Source: Brevibacillus reuszeri | GTDB taxonomy: Bacteria > Bacillota > Bacilli > Brevibacillales > Brevibacillaceae | Assembly: GCF_001187725.1 (NCBI RefSeq) | Contig: NZ_LGIQ01000011.1 | Span: forward strand, 1,008,880-1,069,892 | Direction: 5' to 3' | DNA length: 61,013 nt | In this document: positions 24,602-33,106 of the stretch, piece by piece | Layout: every line of letters starts with the position of its first letter | Numbering within the stretch: the stretch's first letter is position 1 | Translations under genes and position numbers: made by a program | Notes under the pieces: generated by a model | Databases searched by the model: none | What the model was told of the DNA's origin: nothing | Seen by the model: only the letters and a program-made list of their open reading frames with translations

Positions 24602-25360
24602 ATGCACACGACAATTGAGATTGAATCACTCGGCAAACAATTTGATTCTCCCTCGGGCCAATGGCTATTTCGCAATGTAGACGCCCAAATCACTGAGCCC
24701 ACCACCATCGGGGTACTCGGCAAGTCAGGACAAGGAAAAAGCACCCTGCTGCGGATTTTAGGTCGCCTCATCCCACCTGACAGTGGTATCGTTCGCCTGA
24801 ACCAGAAAGATATCTCACAATGGGACCCAGCAGAATGGCGGATGAAAATGAGCTACGTCGCGCAGCATGCCGTCATGCTCCCAGGTAGTGTCGAAGATAA
24901 TTTACGCACGGTCAGTACCCTGCACCAGCGCCCTTTTGACCAAAAGCATGCGCGTGACCTGCTCGAACAGCTTTACCTCGAAAACCTGGATTGGAGCAAG
25001 CCTGCTCAGCAGCTCTCCGGTGGTGAGAAGCAGCGACTCGCTCTCGCTCGAACCCTTTTGCTCCAGCCCGAGATTTTACTATTAGATGAAGTAACTGCTT
25101 CTCTCGATGCTCTGAGCAAGCAAGCGGCAGAGCGGCTTCTGATCGATTTGCATACACAAACGGGCACGACTTTGATCTGGATCACACATGATCTCGAAGA
25201 AGCACGTATCGCCTGCAAACGCATCTGGTTCATGGCCAACCACGAGCTTCATGAAGATGCACCGAGTGAAGCTTTTTTCCATGCGCCGCAAACGGTAGCA
25301 GCCAAAGACTTCCTGCACAATCAGAAGACGATGGTGGTGGCTGCTGAGGAGGGACACTGA
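24602..25360 (+). CDS. ABC transporter ATP-binding protein (FetA/YbbL-like)
   Basis: A 252-residue ABC ATPase starting at the ATG at 24602 (AAGGGGTG upstream). Walker A GKSGQGKST, signature QQLSGGEKQRLALARTL and Walker B EILLLDEVTASLD are intact, with the H-loop in WITHDLEEAR. Its stop overlaps the start of the permease gene (TGATG). Similar pairs in E. coli (FetAB) are linked to iron export and oxidative-stress resistance. That role is likely but not proven here. Confidence 0.88.
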   Translation: MHTTIEIESLGKQFDSPSGQWLFRNVDAQITEPTTIGVLGKSGQGKSTLLRILGRLIPPDSGIVRLNQKDISQWDPAEWRMKMSYVAQHAVMLPGSVEDNLRTVSTLHQRPFDQKHARDLLEQLYLENLDWSKPAQQLSGGEKQRLALARTLLLQPEILLLDEVTASLDALSKQAAERLLIDLHTQTGTTLIWITHDLEEARIACKRIWFMANHELHEDAPSEAFFHAPQTVAAKDFLHNQKTMVVAAEEGH

Positions 25361-26106
25361 TGACCTATACATCGATGTGGTTTGCATTTGGTTTCGTACT
25401 GATCGCACTTCTGCTCTCCCTCTGGCAAAAGCTCGGTTTAGAAAAGGAAATTGCCATCGGCACCATTCGCTCGACCATCCAACTGCTTTTGATCGGATAT
25501 GTCTTGAATTTTGTGTTTCATTCAGACAATGTCTTTTTCATTGTTATTCTGATTATCATGATGATTTCGGTAGCTTCCTGGAATGCCGCCAGCAGAGGCA
25601 AGAACCTACCGGGGATTTTTTGGCGGATCGCGTTCTCCCTAGCCATCACTGAGCTAGTTACAATGGGACTCATGGTTATACTGGGACTGGTTACCCCTAC
25701 CCCACAGTACCTCATTCCCATGAGCGGGATGATTATCGGCAGCTCAATGATCGTCTCCAGCCTTTTTCTGACGCATATGAATCGTGAAGTAGACACGGCA
25801 AAAGGCGAGATTGAAACACTCCTCAGCCTAGGAGCATCCACGCGACAGGCCGTCCAGGGTGTTCTGAAGCGCGCGGTAAAGGCTAGCATGATTCCTACCT
25901 TTGACACAATGAAAACCATCGGACTCGTACAGCTTCCTGGCATGATGACAGGCATGATTGTCGCCGGTGCCAGCCCAATCGAGGCAGTCCGATATCAGAT
26001 TCTCATCATGCTCAGCTTTTCTTCATCTGCGGCGATCTCTGCTGTTCTGATCAGTCTGCTTAGCTATCGGCTCTGGTTTACCAAAGACTCCATACTTCGC
26101 CTATAA
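25360..26106 (+). CDS. ABC transporter permease (FetB/UPF0014-like)
   Basis: A 248-residue membrane protein with about seven hydrophobic helices. The family motifs GTIRSTIQLLLIGYVLNFVF, GMIIGSSMIVSSLF and GLVQLPGMMTGMIVAGASPIEAVRYQI mark the UPF0014/FetB family. The start overlaps the ATPase stop codon by one base, so translation is coupled. It forms a two-gene exporter candidate with the upstream ATPase. The substrate (iron or another metal) is inferred from E. coli FetAB. Confidence 0.88.
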   Translation: MTYTSMWFAFGFVLIALLLSLWQKLGLEKEIAIGTIRSTIQLLLIGYVLNFVFHSDNVFFIVILIIMMISVASWNAASRGKNLPGIFWRIAFSLAITELVTMGLMVILGLVTPTPQYLIPMSGMIIGSSMIVSSLFLTHMNREVDTAKGEIETLLSLGASTRQAVQGVLKRAVKASMIPTFDTMKTIGLVQLPGMMTGMIVAGASPIEAVRYQILIMLSFSSSAAISAVLISLLSYRLWFTKDSILRL

Positions 26107-26116
26107 TCCTTTTCCA

Positions 26117-26149
26117 AAAACTGTCGTTCGTTCTCTGGCAGTTTTTTTT
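26117..26149 (+). terminator. terminator of the FetAB-like operon
   Basis: AAAACTGTC / GGCAGTTTT stem (one G-U) running into TTTTTTTT. Confidence 0.8.
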
Positions 26150-26156
26150 GCATTTT

Positions 26157-26182
26157 TGTAATGAAACGATATGTGAGTCGTC
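26157..26182 (+). promoter_or_regulatory. ECF-sigma-type promoter of the sigma/anti-sigma operon
   Basis: TGTAAT, a 16-nt spacer, then CGTC, close to the TGTAAC-N16-CGAC pattern of B. subtilis SigX/SigW-type promoters. It lies 36 bp upstream of the sigma factor start, so autoregulation is inferred. Confidence 0.55.
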
Positions 26183-26217
26183 AAATTACAAGTAGAAAGA
26201 GCAAAGGTGGTTCAGCT

Positions 26218-26742
26218 ATGGACAAAAACGAAATGATTGAACAATGGTTTATGCGCTATAGCGACGACATTTACAAGTTTCTCGTCTACTACACCGGAAA
26301 CAAAGATGTAGATGATCTCGTACAGGATGTCTTTCTCAAGGCGCTACGCTCATTGGATTCGTTCGAAGGTAGATCCCAGCCGAAAACATGGCTGTTAACG
26401 ATTGCCCGTCATACCGCGATTGATTATGCGCGAAAACAACGCTTGCGAAATTGGCTACCCGACAAATGGCTCACCCACCTGAAATCGGATGAGCGCACAC
26501 CTGAGGAAGTCATGAATCTTCGGGAAGAGCAGCAAGCACTTTACCAAGCGATTCAGCACGTCAAGCCTGCTTATAGAGAAGTCTTGATTTTACGCGGAAT
26601 CAAGGGCTTGTCTTCCAAAGAAACAGCTGAAATCTTGGACTGGTCAGAGAACAAGGTGAATGTTACTCTCCATCGTGCTATGAAGGCCGTCAGAGAAAAG
26701 CTGGAGCAGGATAAGAAGGAGATGATTGGGAATGCCATTTAA
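26218..26742 (+). CDS. ECF RNA polymerase sigma factor (SigX-like)
   Basis: A 174-residue ECF sigma factor. The ATG at 26218 sits behind AAAGGTGG; an earlier in-frame ATG overlaps the predicted promoter. Region 2 (KFLVYYTGNKDVDDLVQDVFLKALRS ... FEGRSQPKTWLLTIARHTAIDYARKQ) and region 4 (YREVLILRGIKGLSSKETAEILDWSENKVNVTLHRAMKAVREKL) are complete. FEGRS-KTWLL is close to B. subtilis SigX, which responds to envelope stress. The stop codon overlaps the anti-sigma gene. Confidence 0.92.
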   Translation: MDKNEMIEQWFMRYSDDIYKFLVYYTGNKDVDDLVQDVFLKALRSLDSFEGRSQPKTWLLTIARHTAIDYARKQRLRNWLPDKWLTHLKSDERTPEEVMNLREEQQALYQAIQHVKPAYREVLILRGIKGLSSKETAEILDWSENKVNVTLHRAMKAVREKLEQDKKEMIGNAI

Positions 26743-27976
26743 AAATGACGATCAGCTTCTAAATGAACTGAAAGGATTGCCTGACATGAAAATGAAGTCG
26801 GATAACAAACAAAAGATCGTAAATGCGATTCGCCAAGATGATAGTCGCAGAAGGGTAAATGCCAGCTCCCGATTTTCTGCGTTTGGAAAAGGCGTCGCGA
26901 TCTGCTCCGTTCTTGTTGCTGCTTTTTGGATGGGGGCTACGCTCGTCAGCAATAATCAACCGAGTGCCATGCCGCCAACTCCCCCACAAACAACAGCACC
27001 AGGGGCCTCTGGAACATTGGAAACAGGAGCAAGCAACGGGGGCACAAGTAATCCAGCACCGATCGTGACACAATCGGAGGAGCTCCTCGCAAACATCCGC
27101 AAGCAAGCGGAAAAAGGCTTGATCATCAACTCACCTTATCCAATTGAAAAAACCGTGTTTGACCAAGTGGAAAAGGATTTGGGGAATCCTGATACGAAGG
27201 ATAATGCGAATGGCCTCTCCTACGCCACTTATAAAGGAAAGCAAGTTGCATTTGGCTACAACAAAGGGATGCAAATCGTAGACATCCGCTCCACTGATCC
27301 ACAGCTGCAAAAAATTACGCTGTCTGAGGTCGTAAAAAGATGGGGACAACCAAATCGCGTAAGTGAGTATGCGAACCAGACCATCTATACGTATGATGTA
27401 ACCTCTAAATATCAAGTGAAAATGATCTTTCAAGGTACCGAGAACACGAGCAATAACGCGCTGACTCTCGTTCGTTATAACCTCTATTACCCGGAAGGCA
27501 ACAAAAATCTGATGCTCTATGGCAGCAATACAGATATGTTGAAGGACCTGCGTGAGCTCGCTAAAAACGGGCAAACATTCGGCAGCTCCTATCGTGTAGA
27601 AAAAGATGTTTTCGATGAAATGGAGAAGGTATTGGGTAAGCCGAACAACATCTCCACCATCAAAGGAATCACCTACAACACTTATCGCGATCTCGGTCTC
27701 GTCTTCGCCTTTAACAAAGGCATGCAGGTTGTCGATATTCGCTCCTACGATCCAAGACTGCAAGCCATCTCACTCGCAGAAGTCAACCAAGCACTTGGTG
27801 AACCACAAAGCAAAACAACGTTGAACGGCGAAACGATCTACACTTATAAAGTAAATGACAAATACGAGCTGAAGATCATCTTCACAGGTGTGATCGACAA
27901 AAAGAAAAGTACACTCTACATCGACCACGTCAATATTTACTACCCACGCGGTACGATCAACAATATGGCTGGCTAA
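26732..27976 (+). CDS. anti-sigma factor with two tandem DUF4309-like domains
   Basis: A 414-residue protein. The N-terminal 48 residues are cytosolic (sigma-binding), one TM helix follows (VAICSVLVAAFWMGATLV), then a Pro/Thr/Gly linker. Two similar domains of about 130 residues come next (starting near 115 and 265), sharing KxVFD-ExxLG-P, AFxxNKGMQxVDIRSxDP-LQxI, GExxTYKYxVKxIF and YYPxG. They resemble the extracellular DUF4309 (YjgB) domain. The gene starts inside the sigma gene (11 bp overlap), so it is almost certainly the cognate anti-sigma factor with a duplicated outside sensor. Confidence 0.8.
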   Translation: MPFKNDDQLLNELKGLPDMKMKSDNKQKIVNAIRQDDSRRRVNASSRFSAFGKGVAICSVLVAAFWMGATLVSNNQPSAMPPTPPQTTAPGASGTLETGASNGGTSNPAPIVTQSEELLANIRKQAEKGLIINSPYPIEKTVFDQVEKDLGNPDTKDNANGLSYATYKGKQVAFGYNKGMQIVDIRSTDPQLQKITLSEVVKRWGQPNRVSEYANQTIYTYDVTSKYQVKMIFQGTENTSNNALTLVRYNLYYPEGNKNLMLYGSNTDMLKDLRELAKNGQTFGSSYRVEKDVFDEMEKVLGKPNNISTIKGITYNTYRDLGLVFAFNKGMQVVDIRSYDPRLQAISLAEVNQALGEPQSKTTLNGETIYTYKVNDKYELKIIFTGVIDKKKSTLYIDHVNIYYPRGTINNMAG

Positions 27977-27987
27977 AAATACGAAGA

Positions 27988-28021
27988 ACAAAAGCCCGAG
28001 TGTAATGACTCGGGCTTTTGT
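27988..28021. terminator. bidirectional terminator
   Basis: ACAAAAGCCCGAGT-GTAATG-ACTCGGGCTTTTGT, a perfect 14-bp stem. It lies between the anti-sigma gene (plus) and the siderophore-binding protein gene (minus) and serves both. Confidence 0.9.
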
Positions 28022-28082
28022 CTGGTTCGGGACGAATAAAAAGAAGACGGGATTTGCGGCTCCGTCTTCTTTTTCATGTATA

Positions 28083-29096
28083 TTATTTACCGATGATGTA
28101 GCCTTCCAGCTCATCCAATACTTTGTTTGCTGCGACTACGCCACCGGATGTGTTCCAGATGGTGTCATCCACTTTGAATGCTTTGTTGTTTTTCACTACA
28201 TTCAGGTTTTTCCAGAGAGAATCATTGGTCCATTCTTGCTCCAGCTTGGACGCTTCTCCTTTTCCTGTCTCGTAAGTAAAGTAGAACATGATGTCGCCAT
28301 CCATTTCTGGAATGCGCTCTTTCGTTACTTCTGCTGCGAAATCATCTTTATCCTGAGCAGCTGGACGTGCCAGTCCGAGTTCCTGGAAGATTGCGCCAGT
28401 GAACGTGTTTTTATAGTAGATACGAACTTTACCAGGCATGAAGCGTACTACCGATACTTGCGTTTTCAGCTTGTCACCAGCTTTTGCTTTGAAGTCTTCA
28501 ATACGTTTGGTCCAATCAGCAACGACCTTGTCGCCTTCCGCCTTCTTATTGATCGCTTCCGCGTACAATTGGAAGTTCGCTTTCCAGTCACCGCGTGGCT
28601 CTTCTACGAAAACAGTTGGTGCGATTGCAGTCAGCTGTTGATAGATTTTTTCATGACGGAATTTCATACCGAGAATCAGGTCTGGCTTCAAAGCAGCGAT
28701 TGCTTCGAGGTTTGGTTGACCTTCTGTACCAACAGACTTGGTACCTTCCAAAAACGATTTTGTGAAATCGTAAAATTGTGTCGGATCATTGGCAGCGCCT
28801 ACAGCACCTACCGGCTTCACACCCAGAGCCATCAATGTTTCAGTACCTTGGTTGGTCAGCATAACGATACGCTGTGGCGTACCTTTAATAGTTGTTTCAC
28901 CCATCGCGTGTTTAACAGTGTAAGATTGATCAGAACCACCTGTATTGCCAGTAGCTTGGTCAGCAGGCTTTTGTTCTGCGGGCTTTTGTTCGCTTGCTTG
29001 TTGATTGCCGCCACAACCAGTGACAACCAGCAAAAGCGCCATCAAGACAGCAAAAAACGCTTTACCGCCTGCGGTCCGATATATACGAGAAAACAT
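28083..29096 (-). CDS. iron-siderophore ABC transporter substrate-binding lipoprotein (system 1)
   Basis: A 337-residue lipoprotein started at the ATG at 29096 behind AAAGGGG. The signal peptide ends in lipobox LVVTGC (Cys28). The mature part is a class III binding protein of the FecB/PeripBP_2 type (GTPQRIVMLTNQGTETLMALGVKPVGAV; KPDLILGMKFRHEKIYQQLTAIAPTVFVEE). It captures an iron-siderophore complex at the outer face of the membrane. It is divergent from the permease-permease-ATPase operon and shares Fur-like boxes with it. It is clearly paralogous to the binding protein at 45923-46897. Confidence 0.93.
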   Translation of the reverse strand: MFSRIYRTAGGKAFFAVLMALLLVVTGCGGNQQASEQKPAEQKPADQATGNTGGSDQSYTVKHAMGETTIKGTPQRIVMLTNQGTETLMALGVKPVGAVGAANDPTQFYDFTKSFLEGTKSVGTEGQPNLEAIAALKPDLILGMKFRHEKIYQQLTAIAPTVFVEEPRGDWKANFQLYAEAINKKAEGDKVVADWTKRIEDFKAKAGDKLKTQVSVVRFMPGKVRIYYKNTFTGAIFQELGLARPAAQDKDDFAAEVTKERIPEMDGDIMFYFTYETGKGEASKLEQEWTNDSLWKNLNVVKNNKAFKVDDTIWNTSGGVVAANKVLDELEGYIIGK

Positions 29097-29124
29097 GGTG
29101 AAAGGACCCCTTTCAATATCTTTC

Positions 29125-29139
29125 TGATAGTGAGAATCT
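29125..29139. promoter_or_regulatory. weak Fur-box-like sequence upstream of binding protein 1
   Basis: TGATAGTGAGAATCT matches the 7-1-7 Fur consensus TGATAAT-N-ATTATCA at 10 of 14 positions, 30 bp upstream of the binding-protein start. Confidence 0.4.
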
Positions 29140-29194
29140 AAATCAATGACAAAGAATATCCTACATTCAAGCCTGTCAGAAGTCAACAATTAAA

Positions 29195-29209
29195 TGATAA
29201 TGACTCTCA
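29195..29209. promoter_or_regulatory. Fur box in the divergent promoter region
   Basis: TGATAATGACTCTCA matches the Bacillus 7-1-7 Fur consensus at 12 of 14 defined positions. It sits between the divergent binding-protein and permease genes and could repress both when iron is plentiful. Confidence 0.6.
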
Positions 29210-29305
29210 AGATCATTGACACATCTCGCTCCTACCTCTAAACTTAATAAATGAAATAACATAAAATCCACTCAAAGCTAAAAGATAGATAAGGATGTAG
29301 GCCTC

Positions 29306-30313
29306 ATGAGCGCTTTGTTGTCGAGCAACTTTCGTAAAATTCTGGGAGTCATCATTGCTATTTTGCTTCTTACTTATCTCAGCTACGCCAGCCTGATTTT
29401 CGGTGTAATCGATACCAGCTGGCAAACCGCCATTGATGCCTATACGAATTTTAACGGTACCAATGAGCACATCGTCATTAAGGAAGTGCGGGTACCCCGC
29501 GTTTTAAACGCACTTACCGTTGGCTTTTGCCTCGGACTTGCTGGCACACTGCTTCAATCGTTGACGAGAAACCCGGTTGCTGATGTCGAGCTATTTGGAC
29601 TGAATGCAGGTGCTTCTCTCTTTGTCGTGTTTGCCGTCACTTTCGTAGGCATCAGCAGTTTAACCCAGTTTACCTGGATTTCCTTTCTCGGCGCGGCTGT
29701 CGCCGGATTTATCGTCTACCTGCTCGGTTCTCTGGGCCGAGACGGGTTAACTCCCGTCAAACTCGTCCTTGCAGGTGCAGCAATTACGGCTCTTGCCGCA
29801 TCGATCAGACACGGAATGATGGTCTTAAATGAAAAGGCAGCAGACGAAGTCCTCTTTTGGCTCGCTGGCTCGGTCGGAGGCAGAAAACTCGAATATTTAG
29901 CCTCTGTCTTTCCTTATATGGTAATCGCATGGCTTGCAGCATTCGTTCTGGCCCGTCCCATTCAAACCCTGCTCATGGGTGACGATGTCGCAAAAGGCTT
30001 GGGGCAGCGTACACTTCTCGTAAAGCTGGCTACCGGAATCGTCATTGTACTTTTGTCCGGGTGTTCTGTAGCTGTCGCAGGACCTATCGGCTTCGTCGGC
30101 TTGGTTACACCGCATCTCGCTCGCTTTTTAGTCGGCATCGATACACGCTGGGTGATGCTGTACAGCGGGTTGCTTGGATCGATTATCCTGCTCATCGCAG
30201 ATATCGGCGCACGTTATATTGCCATGCCTGCTGAAGTACCTATTGGTGTCATGACCGCCCTGATCGGCATTCCATTCTTCATCTATGTCGCGCGAAAGGG
30301 GCTGGATAAATAA
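29306..30313 (+). CDS. FecCD-family iron-siderophore permease (system 1, first subunit)
   Basis: A 335-residue permease with about nine to ten TM helices. It carries the FecCD signatures RVPRVLNALTVGFCLGLAGTLLQSLTRNPVAD near the N-terminus and GPIGFVGLVTPHLARFLVG in the C-terminal half, the latter contacting the ATPase. It is the first gene of a three-gene operon; its stop overlaps the next start codon. With the second permease it forms the membrane channel for ferri-siderophore import. Confidence 0.93.
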   Translation: MSALLSSNFRKILGVIIAILLLTYLSYASLIFGVIDTSWQTAIDAYTNFNGTNEHIVIKEVRVPRVLNALTVGFCLGLAGTLLQSLTRNPVADVELFGLNAGASLFVVFAVTFVGISSLTQFTWISFLGAAVAGFIVYLLGSLGRDGLTPVKLVLAGAAITALAASIRHGMMVLNEKAADEVLFWLAGSVGGRKLEYLASVFPYMVIAWLAAFVLARPIQTLLMGDDVAKGLGQRTLLVKLATGIVIVLLSGCSVAVAGPIGFVGLVTPHLARFLVGIDTRWVMLYSGLLGSIILLIADIGARYIAMPAEVPIGVMTALIGIPFFIYVARKGLDK

Positions 30314-31347
30314 TGAAGGATTTTGTATCTGTTCGACTTGGCCGCTTTGCATCTTTTCAGTTACATAAGAAAACACTGTTGTTTTCTGCGCTCGGTCTTC
30401 TTTTAACGATCCTTGTGGCTATTGTCAGCCTCGGGATGGGGGAAATGAAAATTGCTCCGCTCGACGTACTCAAGGTCGTACTCGGAATCGGAGCCGAGGA
30501 TCATGCACTGATCGTTGAGCAATTTCGCATGCCGCGCATCATTATCGCGATTTTAGTGGGAGCGGCTCTGGCTGTAGCAGGTGCCATCATGCAAGGCATT
30601 GTCCGCAATCCGCTCGCTTCTCCCGATATTCTTGGCGTCGCGGGAGGTGCTTCCGTGGCAGCTGTAAGCTTTTTGCTCCTGTTCACATCGGTTAGCATCA
30701 AATGGCTACCACCTGTCGCATTTCTCGGCGCAACCTTGACTACCCTTTTGTTGTATGCTCTTGCCTGGAAAAAAGGCGTAACACCGCTGCGACTCGTCAT
30801 GATTGGGGTCGGCATTAAAATTGCCGCTGGTGCAGTCGTGACGATCCTGATTATTTTCAGCCCGTTTCTTCTGCAAAACAAAGCACTGCTTTGGCTGTCT
30901 GGAAGCATCTACGGTGTGGAATGGAACGATGTCTGGATGATTATGCCGTGGGTCATCATTTTGATCCTGGCAGCGGCTGTTTTGACCAGACGAGTGAACA
31001 TCCAGCAGCTCGGAGATGATGTTGCAACCAGCCTCGGCAGCATCCTTCAATGGGATCGCTTTTTCCTGCTCATGATTTGTGCAGCCTTGACCGGTACCGC
31101 TGTTTCTGTAGGAGGCGATATCAGCTTTGTCGCTTTGCTGGCACCACACATCGCAAAGCAATTGATCGGTCCGTCGTTTGGTGGTGCTCTGCCCGTCTCG
31201 GCTTTCATTGGTGCCTTGATCGTTCTGCTTGCTGACCTGGTCGCGCGAATGACCTTTTCTCCGATCGAGGTTCCCGTTGGCGTCTTCACATCTGCTGTCG
31301 GCGCTCCGTTTTTCATCTTTCTGTTGTATAAAAACCGAAATCGGTAG
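30313..31347 (+). CDS. FecCD-family iron-siderophore permease (system 1, second subunit)
   Basis: A 344-residue FecCD permease and heterodimer partner of the preceding one. Motifs: RMPRIIIAILVGAALAVAGAIMQGIVRNPLASPDILGV and GDISFVALLAPHIAKQLIG. The gene starts at the A of the upstream TAA stop codon (TAATG), so translation is coupled. It is followed 21 bp later by the ATPase gene of the same operon. Confidence 0.93.
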   Translation: MKDFVSVRLGRFASFQLHKKTLLFSALGLLLTILVAIVSLGMGEMKIAPLDVLKVVLGIGAEDHALIVEQFRMPRIIIAILVGAALAVAGAIMQGIVRNPLASPDILGVAGGASVAAVSFLLLFTSVSIKWLPPVAFLGATLTTLLLYALAWKKGVTPLRLVMIGVGIKIAAGAVVTILIIFSPFLLQNKALLWLSGSIYGVEWNDVWMIMPWVIILILAAAVLTRRVNIQQLGDDVATSLGSILQWDRFFLLMICAALTGTAVSVGGDISFVALLAPHIAKQLIGPSFGGALPVSAFIGALIVLLADLVARMTFSPIEVPVGVFTSAVGAPFFIFLLYKNRNR

Positions 31348-31367
31348 TGAAAGGAGACCTGCCCACC

Positions 31368-32195
31368 ATGTCAGCTCTGGAAACACGTCAGTTAACGTTG
31401 TCCTATGGAGATCGCAATATCATCGAGGCCCTGGACTTGCACATTCCTCGTGGAAAAATTACGGTCTTCATCGGAAGTAATGGAAGCGGCAAGTCCACCT
31501 TGCTACGTTCTCTTGCTCGCCTGCTCAAGCCAAAGGATGGCTCCATCCTGCTCGATGGTCAATCAATCGCCAAGCATTCCACAAAGGAAGTGGCAAAACG
31601 GCTGGCTATCCTGCCGCAAGGTCCTACGGCACCAGAAGGACTCACTGTCCTGCAGCTAGCCAAGCAAGGACGTTACCCGTACCAAAACTGGCTCCAGCAA
31701 TGGTCCGAGGAAGACGAGGAAATGGTGAAAAAAGCTCTGGAAGCTACCCAGCTCATGCCGCTTGCAGACCGGCCCGTTGATTCCCTCTCTGGTGGACAGC
31801 GACAGCGCGCCTGGATCGCCATGACACTGGCTCAGGGAACCGAAACAATTCTGCTGGATGAACCAACAACCTACCTCGATATGTCGCATCAGATTGAGAT
31901 TCTGGATTTGTTGTTCGAGCTAAATGAAACTGAGCAACGCACAATCGTCATGGTCCTCCATGACCTGAATCTGGCTTGCCGCTACGCCCATCATATTGTG
32001 GCTGTTCACGGTCAAAGTGTTGTTGCGGAAGGTACTCCAGACGAGGTCCTGACCACCGATCTGGTACGCACTGTTTTTCATATGGACTGTCAAATCACAC
32101 AAGATCCGCTATATGGTACACCGATGTGTATCCCGTACAGCAAAAGCCGTATTGCCCCCCAACCCATAGAACAAAAAACAGTCGTTATGTCATAA
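31368..32195 (+). CDS. iron-siderophore ABC transporter ATP-binding protein
   Basis: A 275-residue ABC ATPase of the FepC/FhuC/YusV group. The ATG at 31368 follows AAAGGAG. Walker A GSNGSGKST, the group-specific LPQGPTAPEGLTVLQLAKQGRYPYQ, signature DSLSGGQRQRAWIAMTLAQ, Walker B ETILLDEPTTYLD and the H-loop VLHDLNLACRYA are intact. It powers system 1. It may also serve the second importer (43528-46897), which has no ATPase gene; B. subtilis YusV is known to serve several such systems. Confidence 0.93.
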   Translation: MSALETRQLTLSYGDRNIIEALDLHIPRGKITVFIGSNGSGKSTLLRSLARLLKPKDGSILLDGQSIAKHSTKEVAKRLAILPQGPTAPEGLTVLQLAKQGRYPYQNWLQQWSEEDEEMVKKALEATQLMPLADRPVDSLSGGQRQRAWIAMTLAQGTETILLDEPTTYLDMSHQIEILDLLFELNETEQRTIVMVLHDLNLACRYAHHIVAVHGQSVVAEGTPDEVLTTDLVRTVFHMDCQITQDPLYGTPMCIPYSKSRIAPQPIEQKTVVMS

Positions 32196-32207
32196 GCGAA
32201 CAGAAAG

Positions 32208-32240
32208 AGGACTGCCCGAAATTCGGCTGCAGTCCTTTTT
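32208..32240 (+). terminator. terminator of siderophore operon 1
   Basis: AGGACTGC / GCAGTCCT stem around a 13-nt loop, followed by TTTT, 12 bp past the ATPase stop codon. Confidence 0.85.
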
Positions 32241-32365
32241 GTATGCTGGCAATTCGAAGCTGTGCACCGCCACATTAGAAAATTTCCCTAGACAGATGCC
32301 CATCTATTGTTTTGCTCATAGGATAAAGCGACAGGTATTTTTCTCTGAAAGGACGTGAATCCCAC

Positions 32366-32983
32366 TTGAATAGCCAGCTTCGCGAAACGTATATACGCGT
32401 GCCCAAGCTGTACGATTGGGTACTCACGACCAGCTATGCTCGCATTCCTGTCGCTGTACCGCTGCATTACCGCGCCATGGTCCACGAGGCTAGAGAAGCA
32501 GGGCTGCGTATTTCTGTCCAATGTATTCAGGGTTATGAGCCGTATTCTCCAAAGGAGATCACATGCCGGACTTGTCGTCCAATCCGTCGCACCACCATTT
32601 ATCATGCAGGAAATCCAGTGCCCATGGGTATTGTCCAGCGATTGTTCCAGACCACTCTTACACTTCTCTTTTTTGCAGATTGTGAGCTATTATTCGAATT
32701 TGAGCTGCCGCTTGAGCTAGAGGATGAAATCGTTCTATGCATACCAGAGCCGCTAGACCAGGACAATCTCGTTTGCCGAATCGTAGACTTTGAGTGCACT
32801 GCCCAAACAGGCCTTTTATATGATGATAAAGTCGTATTGCATGTATTCGTCTGTCATGAAATCCGGGTTGAGGCTGTGGCTGTGATTGAAATCATGGCGC
32901 AAGCATGCAAGCCTCGTCCTAACTTTCTCCCCGCTCCTCCGCGATTGTTGCCTCTCCATTGCATGCCCACTTCGCCACCATGA
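32366..32983 (+). CDS. conserved-looking protein of unknown function
   Basis: A 205-residue protein starting with TTG at 32366 (AAAGGACG upstream). I do not recognise the family. The N-terminus has the motif YIRVPKLYDWVLTT. A CxxC pair occurs at ITCRTC, and the region from residue 95 to 175 is a series of alternating hydrophobic beta-strands rich in Glu and Val with several Cys. The C-terminus is Pro-rich. No TM helix or signal peptide is seen. The strand-rich, Cys-rich pattern would suit a spore-surface or self-assembling protein, but that is a guess. Confidence 0.6.
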   Translation: MNSQLRETYIRVPKLYDWVLTTSYARIPVAVPLHYRAMVHEAREAGLRISVQCIQGYEPYSPKEITCRTCRPIRRTTIYHAGNPVPMGIVQRLFQTTLTLLFFADCELLFEFELPLELEDEIVLCIPEPLDQDNLVCRIVDFECTAQTGLLYDDKVVLHVFVCHEIRVEAVAVIEIMAQACKPRPNFLPAPPRLLPLHCMPTSPP

Positions 32984-33030
32984 AACTGTCCTCGACTGCA
33001 GTTCCTAACATAACGCCATACGTTTTCGCA

Positions 33031-33078
33031 CAAAAAAGGCGGTGCTCTATGTACAGCATTCGCACATAGGCACCACCC
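33031..33078 (-). terminator. terminator of the glycolytic operon
   Basis: Minus strand GGTGGTGCCTATGT ... ACATAGAGCACCGCC long stem followed by TTTTTTG, about 30 bp after the eno stop codon. Confidence 0.88.
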
Positions 33079-33106
33079 GGTTATTTGTTAATCAGCTCGC
33101 ATTCGC

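Noticed and set aside
28005..29141. 378-codon plus-strand open frame
   Set aside because: It is antisense to the siderophore-binding lipoprotein gene, which has a signal peptide, lipobox and family motifs; the antisense product is Cys/Phe-rich nonsense.
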